64,000 nucleotides of DNA from CADCTM01 sp049671305 (GTDB lineage Bacteria; Cyanobacteriota; Cyanobacteriia; Cyanobacteriales; Coleofasciculaceae). Shown piece after piece: positions 1-8,527 of this stretch (its first letter is position 1; every line of letters starts with the position of its first letter). The position numbers and the translations under genes were made by a program. A model generated the notes under the pieces. It was not told the origin of the DNA, ran no database searches, and was given only the letters and a program-made list of their open reading frames with translations. The DNA is taken from assembly GCA_049671305.1 (NCBI GenBank), contig JBATUR010000017.1:1-64000 (forward strand). Direction: 5' to 3'.

Positions 1-33
1 ATCATTGCATAGATTTGCTTTTAAGGTTTATGC

Positions 34-501
34 TTAAGGCTCAATTTTAGTTAAGTGACGCTGCCGAATTTCTTGACGAATTTTCATAAGGATTTTTCCT
101 AGCTGATTTTGACCAGTTTTTTTCTGCCCACAACCCCAATAGTAATCAGTAGGCGAGTCTTCGACGATTAATTCTGCTGCTGTATTTAATAAAATTTCTT
201 GAATATCTAGATGGCTAAGAAATTTTGTCCGCACAGCTTTTTCCATGATTTGTACTTTTACAGATTCCCAGTCAGGGCGTAGCTTGTGATCGCAGTCTCT
301 TCCTATTAAAGCTGCATCCTCCGGCGTCGGTACTTGTCTAATTACGGCAATTAGGTTTGCTTTCTGGGTATCGACAAATTTTTGTGCTTGATAGTAATGT
401 TCGACAGTTTGCCAATAATAACCATCTAATTGAATTGGATGGGGGGAGAAGTTGGAAAAGCAGCCATAGCGTTCGTCAACTTTATAAAAATAAATCGTCA
501 T
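34..501 (-). CDS. NADAR / YbiA-family N-glycosidase
   Basis: A 155-residue protein that looks like a complete single-domain NADAR (DUF1768, YbiA-like) protein. It opens with an FYKVDERYGCFSNFSPHPI segment, followed by WQTVEHYYQAQKF and a C-terminal WGCGQKKTGQNQLGKILM stretch; the F-SNF, E-H-Y-QA-K and WG-G---G-N-LG pattern is the family signature. YbiA-type members hydrolyse the N-glycosidic bond of early riboflavin-pathway intermediates, while other NADAR proteins act on ADP-ribosylated nucleic acids; the sequence does not say which applies here. The start is the ATG at 501. The gene stands alone, with a 470-base gap upstream. Family is confident; substrate is not. Confidence 0.85.
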   Translation of the reverse strand: MTIYFYKVDERYGCFSNFSPHPIQLDGYYWQTVEHYYQAQKFVDTQKANLIAVIRQVPTPEDAALIGRDCDHKLRPDWESVKVQIMEKAVRTKFLSHLDIQEILLNTAAELIVEDSPTDYYWGCGQKKTGQNQLGKILMKIRQEIRQRHLTKIEP

Positions 502-974
502 GTCAAACTATTGGTCGATAAACCAAGGATTACTTTTAGTGGGGCAAGTCATCCGTTGTTGAGTGCAATCTAGATCCAACCACCCCAAGCTAATTTTATC
601 TAGTCAATCCTAGCAAAGTTAATATTTGCCACGACGAGCGGTGTGTGGCAATCTATAATGATTTGTCTTAGTGACACCTATGGCAGTATATCAAAACTTG
701 TAGCTTGTCCTCTAACTAGGCGCTTGGAGCAAGCAAAAATTAGATTAGTATTAGCAAAGTTTTTTTAGGAAACCTCGTCTTTAATCGGCATCATGTCACG
801 GCAGTTTCATTCTGAATGCTTTGAATGTGTCTAATTTGAGCGATTTAGTTGAACTTATGCACCATTTTCGGTAAGATGCAACTATTTTTTTTGGTAAATA
901 TTAATACCAATCCTGCAATAATTATCAAGGCAGGCTAGCAATTGAGTGCGAAAAAACCGAATAGCCTGCACCCT
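502..974. other. intergenic, no gene seen
   Basis: An AT-rich spacer between the NADAR gene and the small peptidoglycan-binding gene. I found no convincing reading frame, tRNA or strong hairpin here. It presumably holds the promoter of the minus-strand NADAR gene at its left edge. Confidence 0.5.
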
Positions 975-1241
975 TCAACAAGTTAATTCTAAAAAACCAA
1001 AGCTGAGATGTTGCCAGGTTTTGGCATCAACAATACCATCTCCTGACAAACTATTCGTTTGTTGAAAATCTTTGACTGCCTCTTGTGTACGCAAATCATA
1101 GACTCCATCTACATCAAGCTGGAAGCCTTTAAAATTTAGCACTTGCTGTAGAACTCTCACAGCGCAACCAGAGCTACCTGGACGGACAACTGGTAGTTTG
1201 ATTTTCTTGGTTGTAGTTTGAGGGAAATTAGAATTGACCAT
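975..1241 (-). CDS. small peptidoglycan-binding domain protein
   Basis: An 88-residue protein that is essentially one PG_binding_1 repeat. Residues about 20-82 read RPGSSGCAVRVLQQVLNFKGF...DGVYDLRTQEAVKDFQQTN...GDGIVDAKTWQHL, with the family's G--V--LQ--L, DG-(F/Y)---T--AV--FQ and G-vd--TW pattern. No signal peptide or catalytic domain is visible, so it would bind cell wall only if exported by another route, or be a detached module. Cyanobacteria encode many such short single-repeat proteins. It lies upstream of the two-component genes on the same strand, separated from the regulator by about 180 bases. Confidence 0.8.
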   Translation of the reverse strand: MVNSNFPQTTTKKIKLPVVRPGSSGCAVRVLQQVLNFKGFQLDVDGVYDLRTQEAVKDFQQTNSLSGDGIVDAKTWQHLSFGFLELTC

Positions 1242-1422
1242 AGTTAAACAATACAGGTTTTTGTCTTTCTATAGTTTTAAGTTAGAGGAAAAGACTCTGT
1301 TTAGCCCTCCTTCCATCGGGTGATGTTTGCCTGAAGTTGTTGATTAGCAAAAACAAAAAGGCTTTTTTAGTAGCTAAAATGTAGCTTAGATATCACTTTT
1401 TCTACGATTTAATGTGGAGTGA

Positions 1423-2097
1423 TTAATTTGCTAAAAGTTCCGCAGCAACTAATCCTTTTTGAATCGCTAAAACAGCAGCTTGGGTGCGGTCGCGAACTTC
1501 TAGTTTTTGTAGAATAGCATGAACATGAACTCGCACTGTGCCGATGGCAATATGCAATAAATTAGCAATTTCTTGATTCGTCTTACCTTTTGCTATTAGT
1601 ACTAAAATCTCTTGCTCTCGGTGAGTTAGGGGGTTTTGAGAATCCCATTCAGTTTTTGTTTGTGGCGAAGGAATGCCAGTCATCGCTGCCCGTATTTCTG
1701 CTGTACCTGTTTGATCCCACCACGAGGCACCGGCTGCGACTGAGCGCAACGCCAAAATTAAAAGTTCTGCTTCAATACCTTTAAGGCAGTATCCCGAAGC
1801 ACCTGCGGCAATTAAGCGTTCAATCAGCGACTTTTGGGAATGAGAAGTTAACACCAAAACAGGCATTTGTGGATGCTGTTGTTTAATTTGGCGACAAGCT
1901 TCAACGCCGCCAATTCCCGGTAGTCCGACATCTAGTAAGACGACGTTGGGTAGGTGCTGATTGGTTAATTCTACAGCAGTTTCACCGTCAACGGCTTCAG
2001 CAATCACTTCTAATCCTGGTTCTTGATGCAGGCGCATATAGAGTCCCAGGCGAAATAATTCATCATCTTCAACTAGCAAAATCCGCAGTTTAGTCAT
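1423..2097 (-). CDS. NarL/FixJ-type response regulator
   Basis: A 224-residue regulator with an N-terminal receiver (residues 1-120: LVEDDE acidic pair, phospho-acceptor in NVVLLDVGLPG, conserved Thr in VLVLTSHS) and a C-terminal LuxR-type helix-turn-helix (LTHREQEILVLIAKGKTNQEIANLLHI...TVRVHVHAILQKL, about 155-215). The order receiver, linker, GerE-type HTH is the NarL/FixJ arrangement. It follows the histidine kinase gene on the same strand after about 40 bases, so the two are probably cotranscribed and a cognate pair. The pair is divergent from the kdp operon, which has no KdpE in this window; control of kdp by this regulator is possible but is inference. Confidence 0.9.
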   Translation of the reverse strand: MTKLRILLVEDDELFRLGLYMRLHQEPGLEVIAEAVDGETAVELTNQHLPNVVLLDVGLPGIGGVEACRQIKQQHPQMPVLVLTSHSQKSLIERLIAAGASGYCLKGIEAELLILALRSVAAGASWWDQTGTAEIRAAMTGIPSPQTKTEWDSQNPLTHREQEILVLIAKGKTNQEIANLLHIAIGTVRVHVHAILQKLEVRDRTQAAVLAIQKGLVAAELLAN

Positions 2098-2136
2098 TAG
2101 TCGGTGGTAAATTAGTCATTAGTTATTGACAAATAG

Positions 2137-3246
2137 CTAATGATCTGGTTCACAAGTAGATAGTCGGAAACCAAACAAAGCGCCATCTGGTATTCGGTTC
2201 TCTGCCCAAATTGTACCGCCATGAGCTTCAATAATTTGACGACTCAGATATAATCCGAGTCCTGAGCCTTTAGCTTGGCGATCGCTATGCCCTTGATAAA
2301 ACCGTTCAAATAAGTGAGGAATTTGGCTTGTATTAATTCCAGGTCCGTTATCAATTACCTTAACTAAATAGTGAGTTGAATCTGATTCTAGGATTATTTC
2401 GACTTTGCCGCCCCTTGGAGAATGATTAATACCATTAATCAATAAATTGTTAAAGACTCGCTGCAATTGTAAGCCATCACCATTAACCCATACCGACCGT
2501 CGGAAGTCAGATTTGCCATAGCCAAGGCATAAATATACTCGACGTGTTGCGGCTAAATCAACAAGTGTAGCGATCGTTTCTTCGGCTATAGCAACTAAAT
2601 TTATTTGTGTTAGGTGAAGCTTCAATCCTTCATTATCATTGCGATAAATATCTAAGATTGTTTCCAATAATTGTAATGTTGATTGATGAGAACGAGTCAT
2701 CATTTCTAAAACATCTTGCTGCACTGCTGTTACTATCCCAAACTGATTTTTTTGTAGAGATTTTAAGGTTTCAATTGCACCTAATAGGGGGGTTTTAAGG
2801 TCGTGGGTGAGGGTAGACATAAAATCTTCTTTCACGCTTGCCAGTTTCTCTTGGGCGTGTAGTTGTGCTTTTTGTTGAGCAAGTGCTTGTTCATAACGAT
2901 GACTGCGCTCACTTAAAATTCCTGTTACAACTAATGCCGCCACGGCAATTAATCGATTAGCAACCGTTGCTGGATTTGTTGGTTCTATTATTGGAAGGAA
3001 CAAATTTGAAAGAGTTAGTACCGAAGCATATATGGTTACTTGAAAGATAGCTGAACGGTTTAAACGAGGTGCTAATAAAATAGGTCCTGTATAAAGGTAG
3101 CCAAATACATAATCTGAGGGTGTAGAGTATTCCAGCGCCATCACTACAGCGAATATTCCGGCAATTATCAAATAGGTTTTGCGATACTGATTGTTTGTCA
3201 AGATAAGCTGTTTAAACTTTAACCACTTTTGTTTGCTTGAGTTCAT
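2137..3246 (-). CDS. membrane sensor histidine kinase
   Basis: A 369-residue kinase. Residues about 24-125 form several hydrophobic segments (YLIIAGIFAVVMALEY, VTIYASVLTLSNLFL, LIAVAALVVTGIL) with very short loops, so any signal is probably sensed in or at the membrane. A short coiled coil leads to the HisKA domain (DFMSTLTHDLKTPL, phospho-acceptor His), then the HATPase with N box (RVFNNLLINGINHS), G1 (DNGPGI), F box (LFERFYQG) and G2 (GSGLGLYLSRQI). All catalytic motifs are intact. It is encoded just upstream of the NarL-type regulator and divergently from kdpA across about 340 bases. Confidence 0.9.
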   Translation of the reverse strand: MNSSKQKWLKFKQLILTNNQYRKTYLIIAGIFAVVMALEYSTPSDYVFGYLYTGPILLAPRLNRSAIFQVTIYASVLTLSNLFLPIIEPTNPATVANRLIAVAALVVTGILSERSHRYEQALAQQKAQLHAQEKLASVKEDFMSTLTHDLKTPLLGAIETLKSLQKNQFGIVTAVQQDVLEMMTRSHQSTLQLLETILDIYRNDNEGLKLHLTQINLVAIAEETIATLVDLAATRRVYLCLGYGKSDFRRSVWVNGDGLQLQRVFNNLLINGINHSPRGGKVEIILESDSTHYLVKVIDNGPGINTSQIPHLFERFYQGHSDRQAKGSGLGLYLSRQIIEAHGGTIWAENRIPDGALFGFRLSTCEPDH

Positions 3247-3326
3247 TCGTATAAATATTGATGTTTGTTCGGCAAATTAATCCGTATATTAACAAGGTTA
3301 AATTGCTCAATAAAACCCTTTAATAA

Positions 3327-3371
3327 TGATCTATATCAGAAGGTATAGATCAGTCTAAACACTGTATAGAT
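3327..3371. promoter_or_regulatory. inverted and direct repeats in the kdp control region
   Basis: The 340-base space between the histidine kinase and kdpA contains TGATCTATA (3327-3335) and its exact reverse complement TATAGATCA (3344-3352), separated by 8 bases. The half-site GTATAGAT occurs at 3343-3350 and again at 3364-3371, a 21-base offset or about two helical turns. That arrangement suits a dimeric DNA-binding protein such as a response regulator. The rest of the spacer is AT-rich with no gene. The repeats are seen directly; their function is inference. Confidence 0.4.
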
Positions 3372-3498
3372 AATTTATTATATTGGCTCTGGAAAGATTT
3401 ATGACTAAAATAATTTGGTGACGAACATTAATAACTTGGTCTTAGCTATTCTCAAATTTGAGGAGTATAAATTGGCTAAATAGTTCATATAACTAAAG

Positions 3499-3533
3499 TA
3501 GATTTACAGGCTTTAGTAGAATTAGTAAATCTA
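3499..3533 (+). promoter_or_regulatory. hairpin in the kdpA leader
   Basis: TAGATTTAC (3499-3507) pairs perfectly with GTAAATCTA (3525-3533) across a 17-base loop. The element ends about 37 bases before the kdpA ribosome-binding sequence AGGAG at 3570-3574. It could fold in the leader RNA or act as a DNA operator. I do not recognise a known riboswitch. Confidence 0.35.
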
Positions 3534-3586
3534 AAATACTTTCTTGCACCTCGCATTCTTTAATTATTTAGGAGTTGTGCTACTCA

Positions 3587-5287
3587 ATGCTACAGGGATT
3601 TATTCAAATTTTTGTAACGCTACTTCTTTTAGTAGCAATCGTTCCTTTTTTAGGACGATACATGGCTGATGTTTTTTTAGGAAAAAGAACCCTACTTGAC
3701 CCGATTTGTAACCCATTAGAAAACCTGATTTATCAGGCAAGTGGTATCCGGACGCGGGAGACAATGACAGGATGGCAGTATGCACGAGCAGTGATTTGCA
3801 GTAATTTAGCAATGGCTGTTCTCGTTGCCTTAATTTTGATATTTCAAGGAATTCTGCCTTTAAATCCAACTGGATTAAGTTCACCAACTTGGGACATTGT
3901 TTTACACACGGTAATTGCTTTTATTACCAACACCGACCAACAGCATTATTCTGGTGAAAGCACTTATAGTTATGCGAGTCAAATGCTAGGTTTGGGGTTT
4001 TTGTTTTTTACTTCGGCAGCAACAGGTATTGCTGTTGCCATCGCTTTTATTCGTGGTTTAACAGGTAGACCTTTGGGTAACTTTTATTTAGATCTAACTC
4101 AATCTATTACCAGAATACTATTGCCTATCAGCTTAATTGGAGCGACAATATTTATTATTTTGGGTATGCCAGAAACCCTAGCCGGTGTGCAAACTGTTAC
4201 TACCTTAGAAGGTGCGACACAAGCTATTGCCCGTGGTCCTGTTGCCCATTTTGAGTTTATTAAGGAATTAGGAGAAAACGGTGGTGGGTTTTTTGCCATC
4301 AATTCCGCCCATCCTTTTGAAAATCCCAGTCCTGCAACTAATCTTATACAAATTCTGGCAATGCTTTGTATTCCTGCTTCCTTAATTATTACCTACGGCA
4401 TTTTTGCAGGGAATACAAAACAAGGATGGTTACTGTTTGGTATGGTGTTTTTGTTCTATGTTTTCCTAATTGTTATTACGGCTATTGGTGAGTATCAAGG
4501 CAATCCTTTAGTCAATAATATTTTAGGAGGACAACAACCTAATTTAGAAGGAAAAGAAGTAAGATTTGGTTGGGCGCAGTCAGCACTATTTGCTGTTTCA
4601 ACCACAGGCACAATGTGTGGTGCTGTTAATAGTTTGCATGATTCTTTTATGCCAAACGGCGGATTTTCTCTGTTGTTCAATTTATTCATTCAGATGGTTT
4701 GGGGTGGTCAAGGAACTGGAACCGCTTATCTCTTCGTCTATCTGATTTTGACCGTATTTCTGACGGGTCTAATGGTCGGAAGAACTCCCGAATTTCTGGG
4801 TCGTAAAGTTGAAAAAAGAGAAATTGTGCTAGCTAGCGTAATTTTGCTAGTTCATCCGATTTTCGTCTTAATTCCCTCCGCAATTACTTTGGCTTTTCCT
4901 GATACTTTGGCAGGAATTAGTAACCCAACATTTCATGGTATTTCTCAAGTAGTTTATGAATATGTCTCAGCAGCAGCAAACAATGGATCTGGCTTTGAAG
5001 GATTAGCAGATGGTCAGCCAGCCTCCACAGGTTTATGGTGGAATTTAAGCGCCTCAGTTAGTCTTTTGGCAGGACGTTATTTGCCAATAATTGCTCTATT
5101 ATTATTAGCAGATAGTATGTACCGTAAACAACCAGTACCGGAAACAACAGGCACACTCCGCACCGATACAGGCTTATTTACGGGCGTTACCGCAGGCGTA
5201 ATTATTATTTTGGGGGCGCTGACATTCTTCCCAGTACTGGCATTAGGACCAATTGCTGAAGCATTTCAAATAGCCAAAGGAGGCTGA
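3587..5287 (+). CDS. kdpA: potassium-transporting ATPase subunit A
   Basis: KdpA is the potassium-selective channel-like subunit of the Kdp P-type ATPase in the plasma membrane. About ten hydrophobic segments are visible, along with the four selectivity-filter loops typical of the family: around NTDQQHYSGES, ENGGGFFAINSAHP, STTGTMCGAVNS and AAANNGSGFEGL. The length of about 566 residues is normal. I prefer the ATG at 3587, 12 bases after AGGAG, giving MLQGFIQIF; a TTG at 3575 lies directly against that motif and would be badly spaced. It is the first gene of a kdpA-B-G-C operon, with truncated kdpD following. Confidence 0.95.
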   Translation: MLQGFIQIFVTLLLLVAIVPFLGRYMADVFLGKRTLLDPICNPLENLIYQASGIRTRETMTGWQYARAVICSNLAMAVLVALILIFQGILPLNPTGLSSPTWDIVLHTVIAFITNTDQQHYSGESTYSYASQMLGLGFLFFTSAATGIAVAIAFIRGLTGRPLGNFYLDLTQSITRILLPISLIGATIFIILGMPETLAGVQTVTTLEGATQAIARGPVAHFEFIKELGENGGGFFAINSAHPFENPSPATNLIQILAMLCIPASLIITYGIFAGNTKQGWLLFGMVFLFYVFLIVITAIGEYQGNPLVNNILGGQQPNLEGKEVRFGWAQSALFAVSTTGTMCGAVNSLHDSFMPNGGFSLLFNLFIQMVWGGQGTGTAYLFVYLILTVFLTGLMVGRTPEFLGRKVEKREIVLASVILLVHPIFVLIPSAITLAFPDTLAGISNPTFHGISQVVYEYVSAAANNGSGFEGLADGQPASTGLWWNLSASVSLLAGRYLPIIALLLLADSMYRKQPVPETTGTLRTDTGLFTGVTAGVIIILGALTFFPVLALGPIAEAFQIAKGG

Positions 5288-5386
5288 ATTAGCTACTAGT
5301 AATTATTGAGCAAAACGTCATTTACATCCCTGATTTAATGCCTTGCCAAATTACTTTTTTTGGTTTTTTCTTCTCAATATTAAACA

Positions 5387-7489
5387 ATGAATACACAGAA
5401 TAAAGTCGATTCAGTTAATACTCAAACTCAACCATCAAGTGATGGAGGTTCACGCAAACGTAAACCAAGACAGGTTAATACTAAGGGGCTTTATCAAAGA
5501 GCCTTTAAAGAATCTTTCGTCAAACTCAATCCACGAGTGATGATGAAAAATCCAGTCATGTTTATTGTCTGGGTTGGCACGATTATCACGGCTTTGTTAA
5601 TAATTGACCCAACTTTATTCGGTCCTGTACCTGGAGAAAACCCGCGTCTTTTTAATGGCTTAGTGACGCTAATTTTATTTTTGACCGTGTTATTTGCTAA
5701 CCTTGCCGAAGCCGTAGCCGAAGGACGAGGAAAAGCTCAAGCAGATTCTCTACGTTCCACAAAATCAGACACTACAGCCAGAAAACTTTTACCTAATGGA
5801 ACAACCGAAGATGTTAGTTCTACAGCATTACGAAAAGGCGACCAAATTAAAGTAATTGCAGGCGATATTATTCCTGCAGATGGTGAGGTAATTGCTGGAG
5901 TTGCCTCGGTGGATGAATCAGCAATTACTGGAGAATCAGCACCAGTTTTAAAGGAACCTGGAAGCGATGTGGCAAGTTCTGTTACTGGGGGAACACGCAT
6001 TCTTTCTGATGAATTAACACTGAGAGTTACCGCTGATCCTGGTCAAGGATTTCTTGATAGGATGATTGCCCTGGTTGAAGGTGCAGAAAGATCAAAAACA
6101 CCTAATGAAATTGCTTTGACGGTGTTACTTGCTGTTCTAACTTTAGTCTTTTTAATTGTTGTTTCCACCATTCCACCAATTGCTAATTATGTAGGCAGTC
6201 CAGTTGGTGTCGTCATTTTAATTGCCTTATTAGTCGCGCTAATTCCTACCACAATTGGTGGTTTGTTAAGTGCAATCGGGATTGCAGGCATGGATAGGGT
6301 TGCTCAATTTAACGTCGTAGCCACCTCTGGAAGGGCAGTAGAGGCTTGCGGAGACGTTAATACCCTCGTTTTGGACAAAACTGGCACAATCACCCTAGGT
6401 AACCGTTTAGCCGAAGAGTTTATTCCTGTTAACAATTACTCCCAAGAAGATATTGCCCGTGTCTCCTTGGCGGCAAGCATATTTGATGAAACCCCAGAAG
6501 GTAAATCGATTGTGCGACTTGCCGAAAAATTGGGCGCTACCGTGAAGTTTAATAGTAACGCCGCCCAAGGCATTGAGTTCTCCGCCAGAACCCGCATGAG
6601 TGGCACAGACTTACCCGATGGCGGTGAGGTTCGCAAGGGCGCGGTAGACTCAATTAAAGGTTTTGTGCGTTCTCGTGGTGGAAATTTAACTCCTGATCTT
6701 GATACTGCCTATGAAAGGGTTTCACGTTTAGGCGGCACACCTTTAGCTGTTTGTAAAGATGCCGATCTTTACGGCATTATTTACCTCAAAGATATTGTTA
6801 AACCTGGTATTCGTGAGCGTTTTGATCAGTTGCGGCGCATGGGTGTGCGGACTGTCATGTTAACAGGTGATAACCGTATTACTGCAGAAGTAATTGCCGC
6901 CGAAGCTGGGGTAGATGACTTTATTGCCGAAGCAACACCAGAAGATAAAATTGCTGTTATCCAAGCTGAACAATCTCAGGGCAAGCTAGTAGCAATGACT
7001 GGCGATGGTACCAACGACGCGCCAGCATTGGCACAGGCAAATGTGGGCGTGGCAATGAATTCGGGAACTCAGGCAGCCAAGGAAGCAGCTAATATGGTGG
7101 ATTTGGATTCTGATCCTACCAAATTAATCGATTTGGTCACAATTGGTAAACAATTGTTGATTACTCGTGGAGCGCTGACTACATTTTCTTTAGCTAATGA
7201 TATTGCTAAATATTTTGCAATTATTCCCGCAATGTTTGCCCCAGTAGGTAGCTTGAATGTGATGGGATTAGCAAGTGCCAACTCGGCTGTTTTATCGGCA
7301 TTAATCTATAATGCTTTGATTATTCCGGCATTAATTCCTTTAGCCTTAAAAGGAGTAAATTTTCGACCCGTAAGTGCAAATCGTCTGCTACGAGATAATA
7401 TCTTGATCTATGGTTTAGGTGGTGTAATTGCACCATTTATTGGCATTAAAATCATAGACCTATTAATTACAGCAATTGGACTAGCCTAA
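5387..7489 (+). CDS. kdpB: potassium-transporting ATPase subunit B
   Basis: The catalytic P-type ATPase subunit of Kdp, 700 residues. Visible motifs are ITGESAPV in the actuator domain, LDKTGTITLGNR with the phosphorylated Asp, KGAVDSIKGF in the nucleotide-binding region, and MTGDGTNDAPALAQANVGVAMNSG of the hinge. The N-terminal 35 residues are polar and basic (QVNTKGLYQRAFKESFVKLNPR), as usual for KdpB. About 100 bases separate it from kdpA and 23 bases from kdpG. No anomaly is seen. Confidence 0.97.
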   Translation: MNTQNKVDSVNTQTQPSSDGGSRKRKPRQVNTKGLYQRAFKESFVKLNPRVMMKNPVMFIVWVGTIITALLIIDPTLFGPVPGENPRLFNGLVTLILFLTVLFANLAEAVAEGRGKAQADSLRSTKSDTTARKLLPNGTTEDVSSTALRKGDQIKVIAGDIIPADGEVIAGVASVDESAITGESAPVLKEPGSDVASSVTGGTRILSDELTLRVTADPGQGFLDRMIALVEGAERSKTPNEIALTVLLAVLTLVFLIVVSTIPPIANYVGSPVGVVILIALLVALIPTTIGGLLSAIGIAGMDRVAQFNVVATSGRAVEACGDVNTLVLDKTGTITLGNRLAEEFIPVNNYSQEDIARVSLAASIFDETPEGKSIVRLAEKLGATVKFNSNAAQGIEFSARTRMSGTDLPDGGEVRKGAVDSIKGFVRSRGGNLTPDLDTAYERVSRLGGTPLAVCKDADLYGIIYLKDIVKPGIRERFDQLRRMGVRTVMLTGDNRITAEVIAAEAGVDDFIAEATPEDKIAVIQAEQSQGKLVAMTGDGTNDAPALAQANVGVAMNSGTQAAKEAANMVDLDSDPTKLIDLVTIGKQLLITRGALTTFSLANDIAKYFAIIPAMFAPVGSLNVMGLASANSAVLSALIYNALIIPALIPLALKGVNFRPVSANRLLRDNILIYGLGGVIAPFIGIKIIDLLITAIGLA

Positions 7490-7512
7490 AAATTAAGTAA
7501 AACAAGGAAGTT

Positions 7513-7773
7513 ATGAAGTTAGATTTGCGGAAAGCCAAGCCAAATTGGAGTGAAATTGGGGAAATAATCAAAGAGCAATGGCAGAGAAATCCTTTGCCGA
7601 TTCAAATCTTTTTCTTACTCTGCTTGAATCTATTATTAGCACCTGCTGTTGATGCTGCAACAGGAGCAGAAATTACCCGCAAGGCATCTTATGCACTAGG
7701 ACTTTTGGGTATGGTTATTGTTGGTCTTTCAGTATATTTGTTTATTGTAATTTTTCAGCCGGAGCGCTTCTAA
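7513..7773 (+). CDS. kdpG: KdpG / KdpF-like small Kdp subunit
   Basis: An 86-residue protein with two hydrophobic stretches: residues 28-47 (IQIFFLLCLNLLLAPAVDA) and the C-terminal LGLLGMVIVGLSVYLFIVIFQPERF. The latter resembles the single-helix stabilising peptide KdpF of other bacteria, ending in a similar polar tail. In cyanobacterial kdp operons a longer gene at this position, between kdpB and kdpC, is called kdpG; position and length both fit. It ends 3 bases before the kdpC start, so translation is probably coupled. Confidence 0.8.
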   Translation: MKLDLRKAKPNWSEIGEIIKEQWQRNPLPIQIFFLLCLNLLLAPAVDAATGAEITRKASYALGLLGMVIVGLSVYLFIVIFQPERF

Positions 7774-7776
7774 ATC

Positions 7777-8424
7777 ATGGTTAGAGATCTCATTACTGGT
7801 ATCCGTTCGACTCTTGTACTTTGGGTTTTAACAGCATTAATCTATCCTTTTATCATGATTGGAATTGGTCAAACAATATTTCCTTATCAAGCTAATGGCA
7901 GCATGATTAAAAATGCCCAAGGACAAGTGATTGGTTCAGCTTTAATTGGTCAACCTTTTGCTTCTGATCGCTATTTTCAATCTCGCCCTAGCACCACAAG
8001 TTATAGTACAGGTGACCCCAATAAAAAAGAAGATGTAGAAGGGGTTTTAAAAACAGGTGTATCAGGTGCTAGTAACTTAGCTCCGAGTAATACGGCGGAG
8101 TTACTTAAAGATAGTAGAAAACCAGAAGATCCAGATTTAATAAAGCGCATTCGTAGCGATGTAGACACTCTCAAAAAGGCAGGTATTCAACCAACTGCTG
8201 ATTTGGTTTATACCTCTGGCTCTAGCTTAGATCCTCATATTAGTGTGGAAGCAGCAAAGGCGCAAATTCAACGAATTGCCACAACGCGCTCTCTAGATGC
8301 TAACAGAGTCGAAATTCTGATTAATCAACACACTAATGGCAGATTTCTGGGTATTTTTGGTGAACCTGGAGTCAATGTTTTGCAACTAAATCTTGCTTTA
8401 GATGCAGCAAAGCCGACTACCTAA
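7777..8424 (+). CDS. kdpC: potassium-transporting ATPase subunit C
   Basis: KdpC is the single-span accessory subunit that assists nucleotide binding by KdpB. This 215-residue copy has one N-terminal membrane helix (LVLWVLTALIYPFIMIGIGQTIF) followed by an extracytoplasmic domain with family motifs: GSALIGQPFASDRYFQSRPS, YTSGSSLDPHIS and VNVLQLNLALD. The loop of about residues 85-125 is longer than in Escherichia coli, which is common in cyanobacteria. About 100 bases separate it from kdpD. Confidence 0.95.
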   Translation: MVRDLITGIRSTLVLWVLTALIYPFIMIGIGQTIFPYQANGSMIKNAQGQVIGSALIGQPFASDRYFQSRPSTTSYSTGDPNKKEDVEGVLKTGVSGASNLAPSNTAELLKDSRKPEDPDLIKRIRSDVDTLKKAGIQPTADLVYTSGSSLDPHISVEAAKAQIQRIATTRSLDANRVEILINQHTNGRFLGIFGEPGVNVLQLNLALDAAKPTT

Positions 8425-8527
8425 ATACCAACACTTACTGAAAACTTATAGGCTCTTTAAATTTTGAGTGTTGGATCGTAATATTATCTTAAGTAATTAA
8501 CGATTCAACTCTCAAATTTTCACTATC

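Noticed and set aside
3247..3586. Possible cyclic-di-AMP riboswitch upstream of kdpA
   Set aside because: Hairpins exist, but I could not match the conserved core of that riboswitch by eye; a covariance search would decide.
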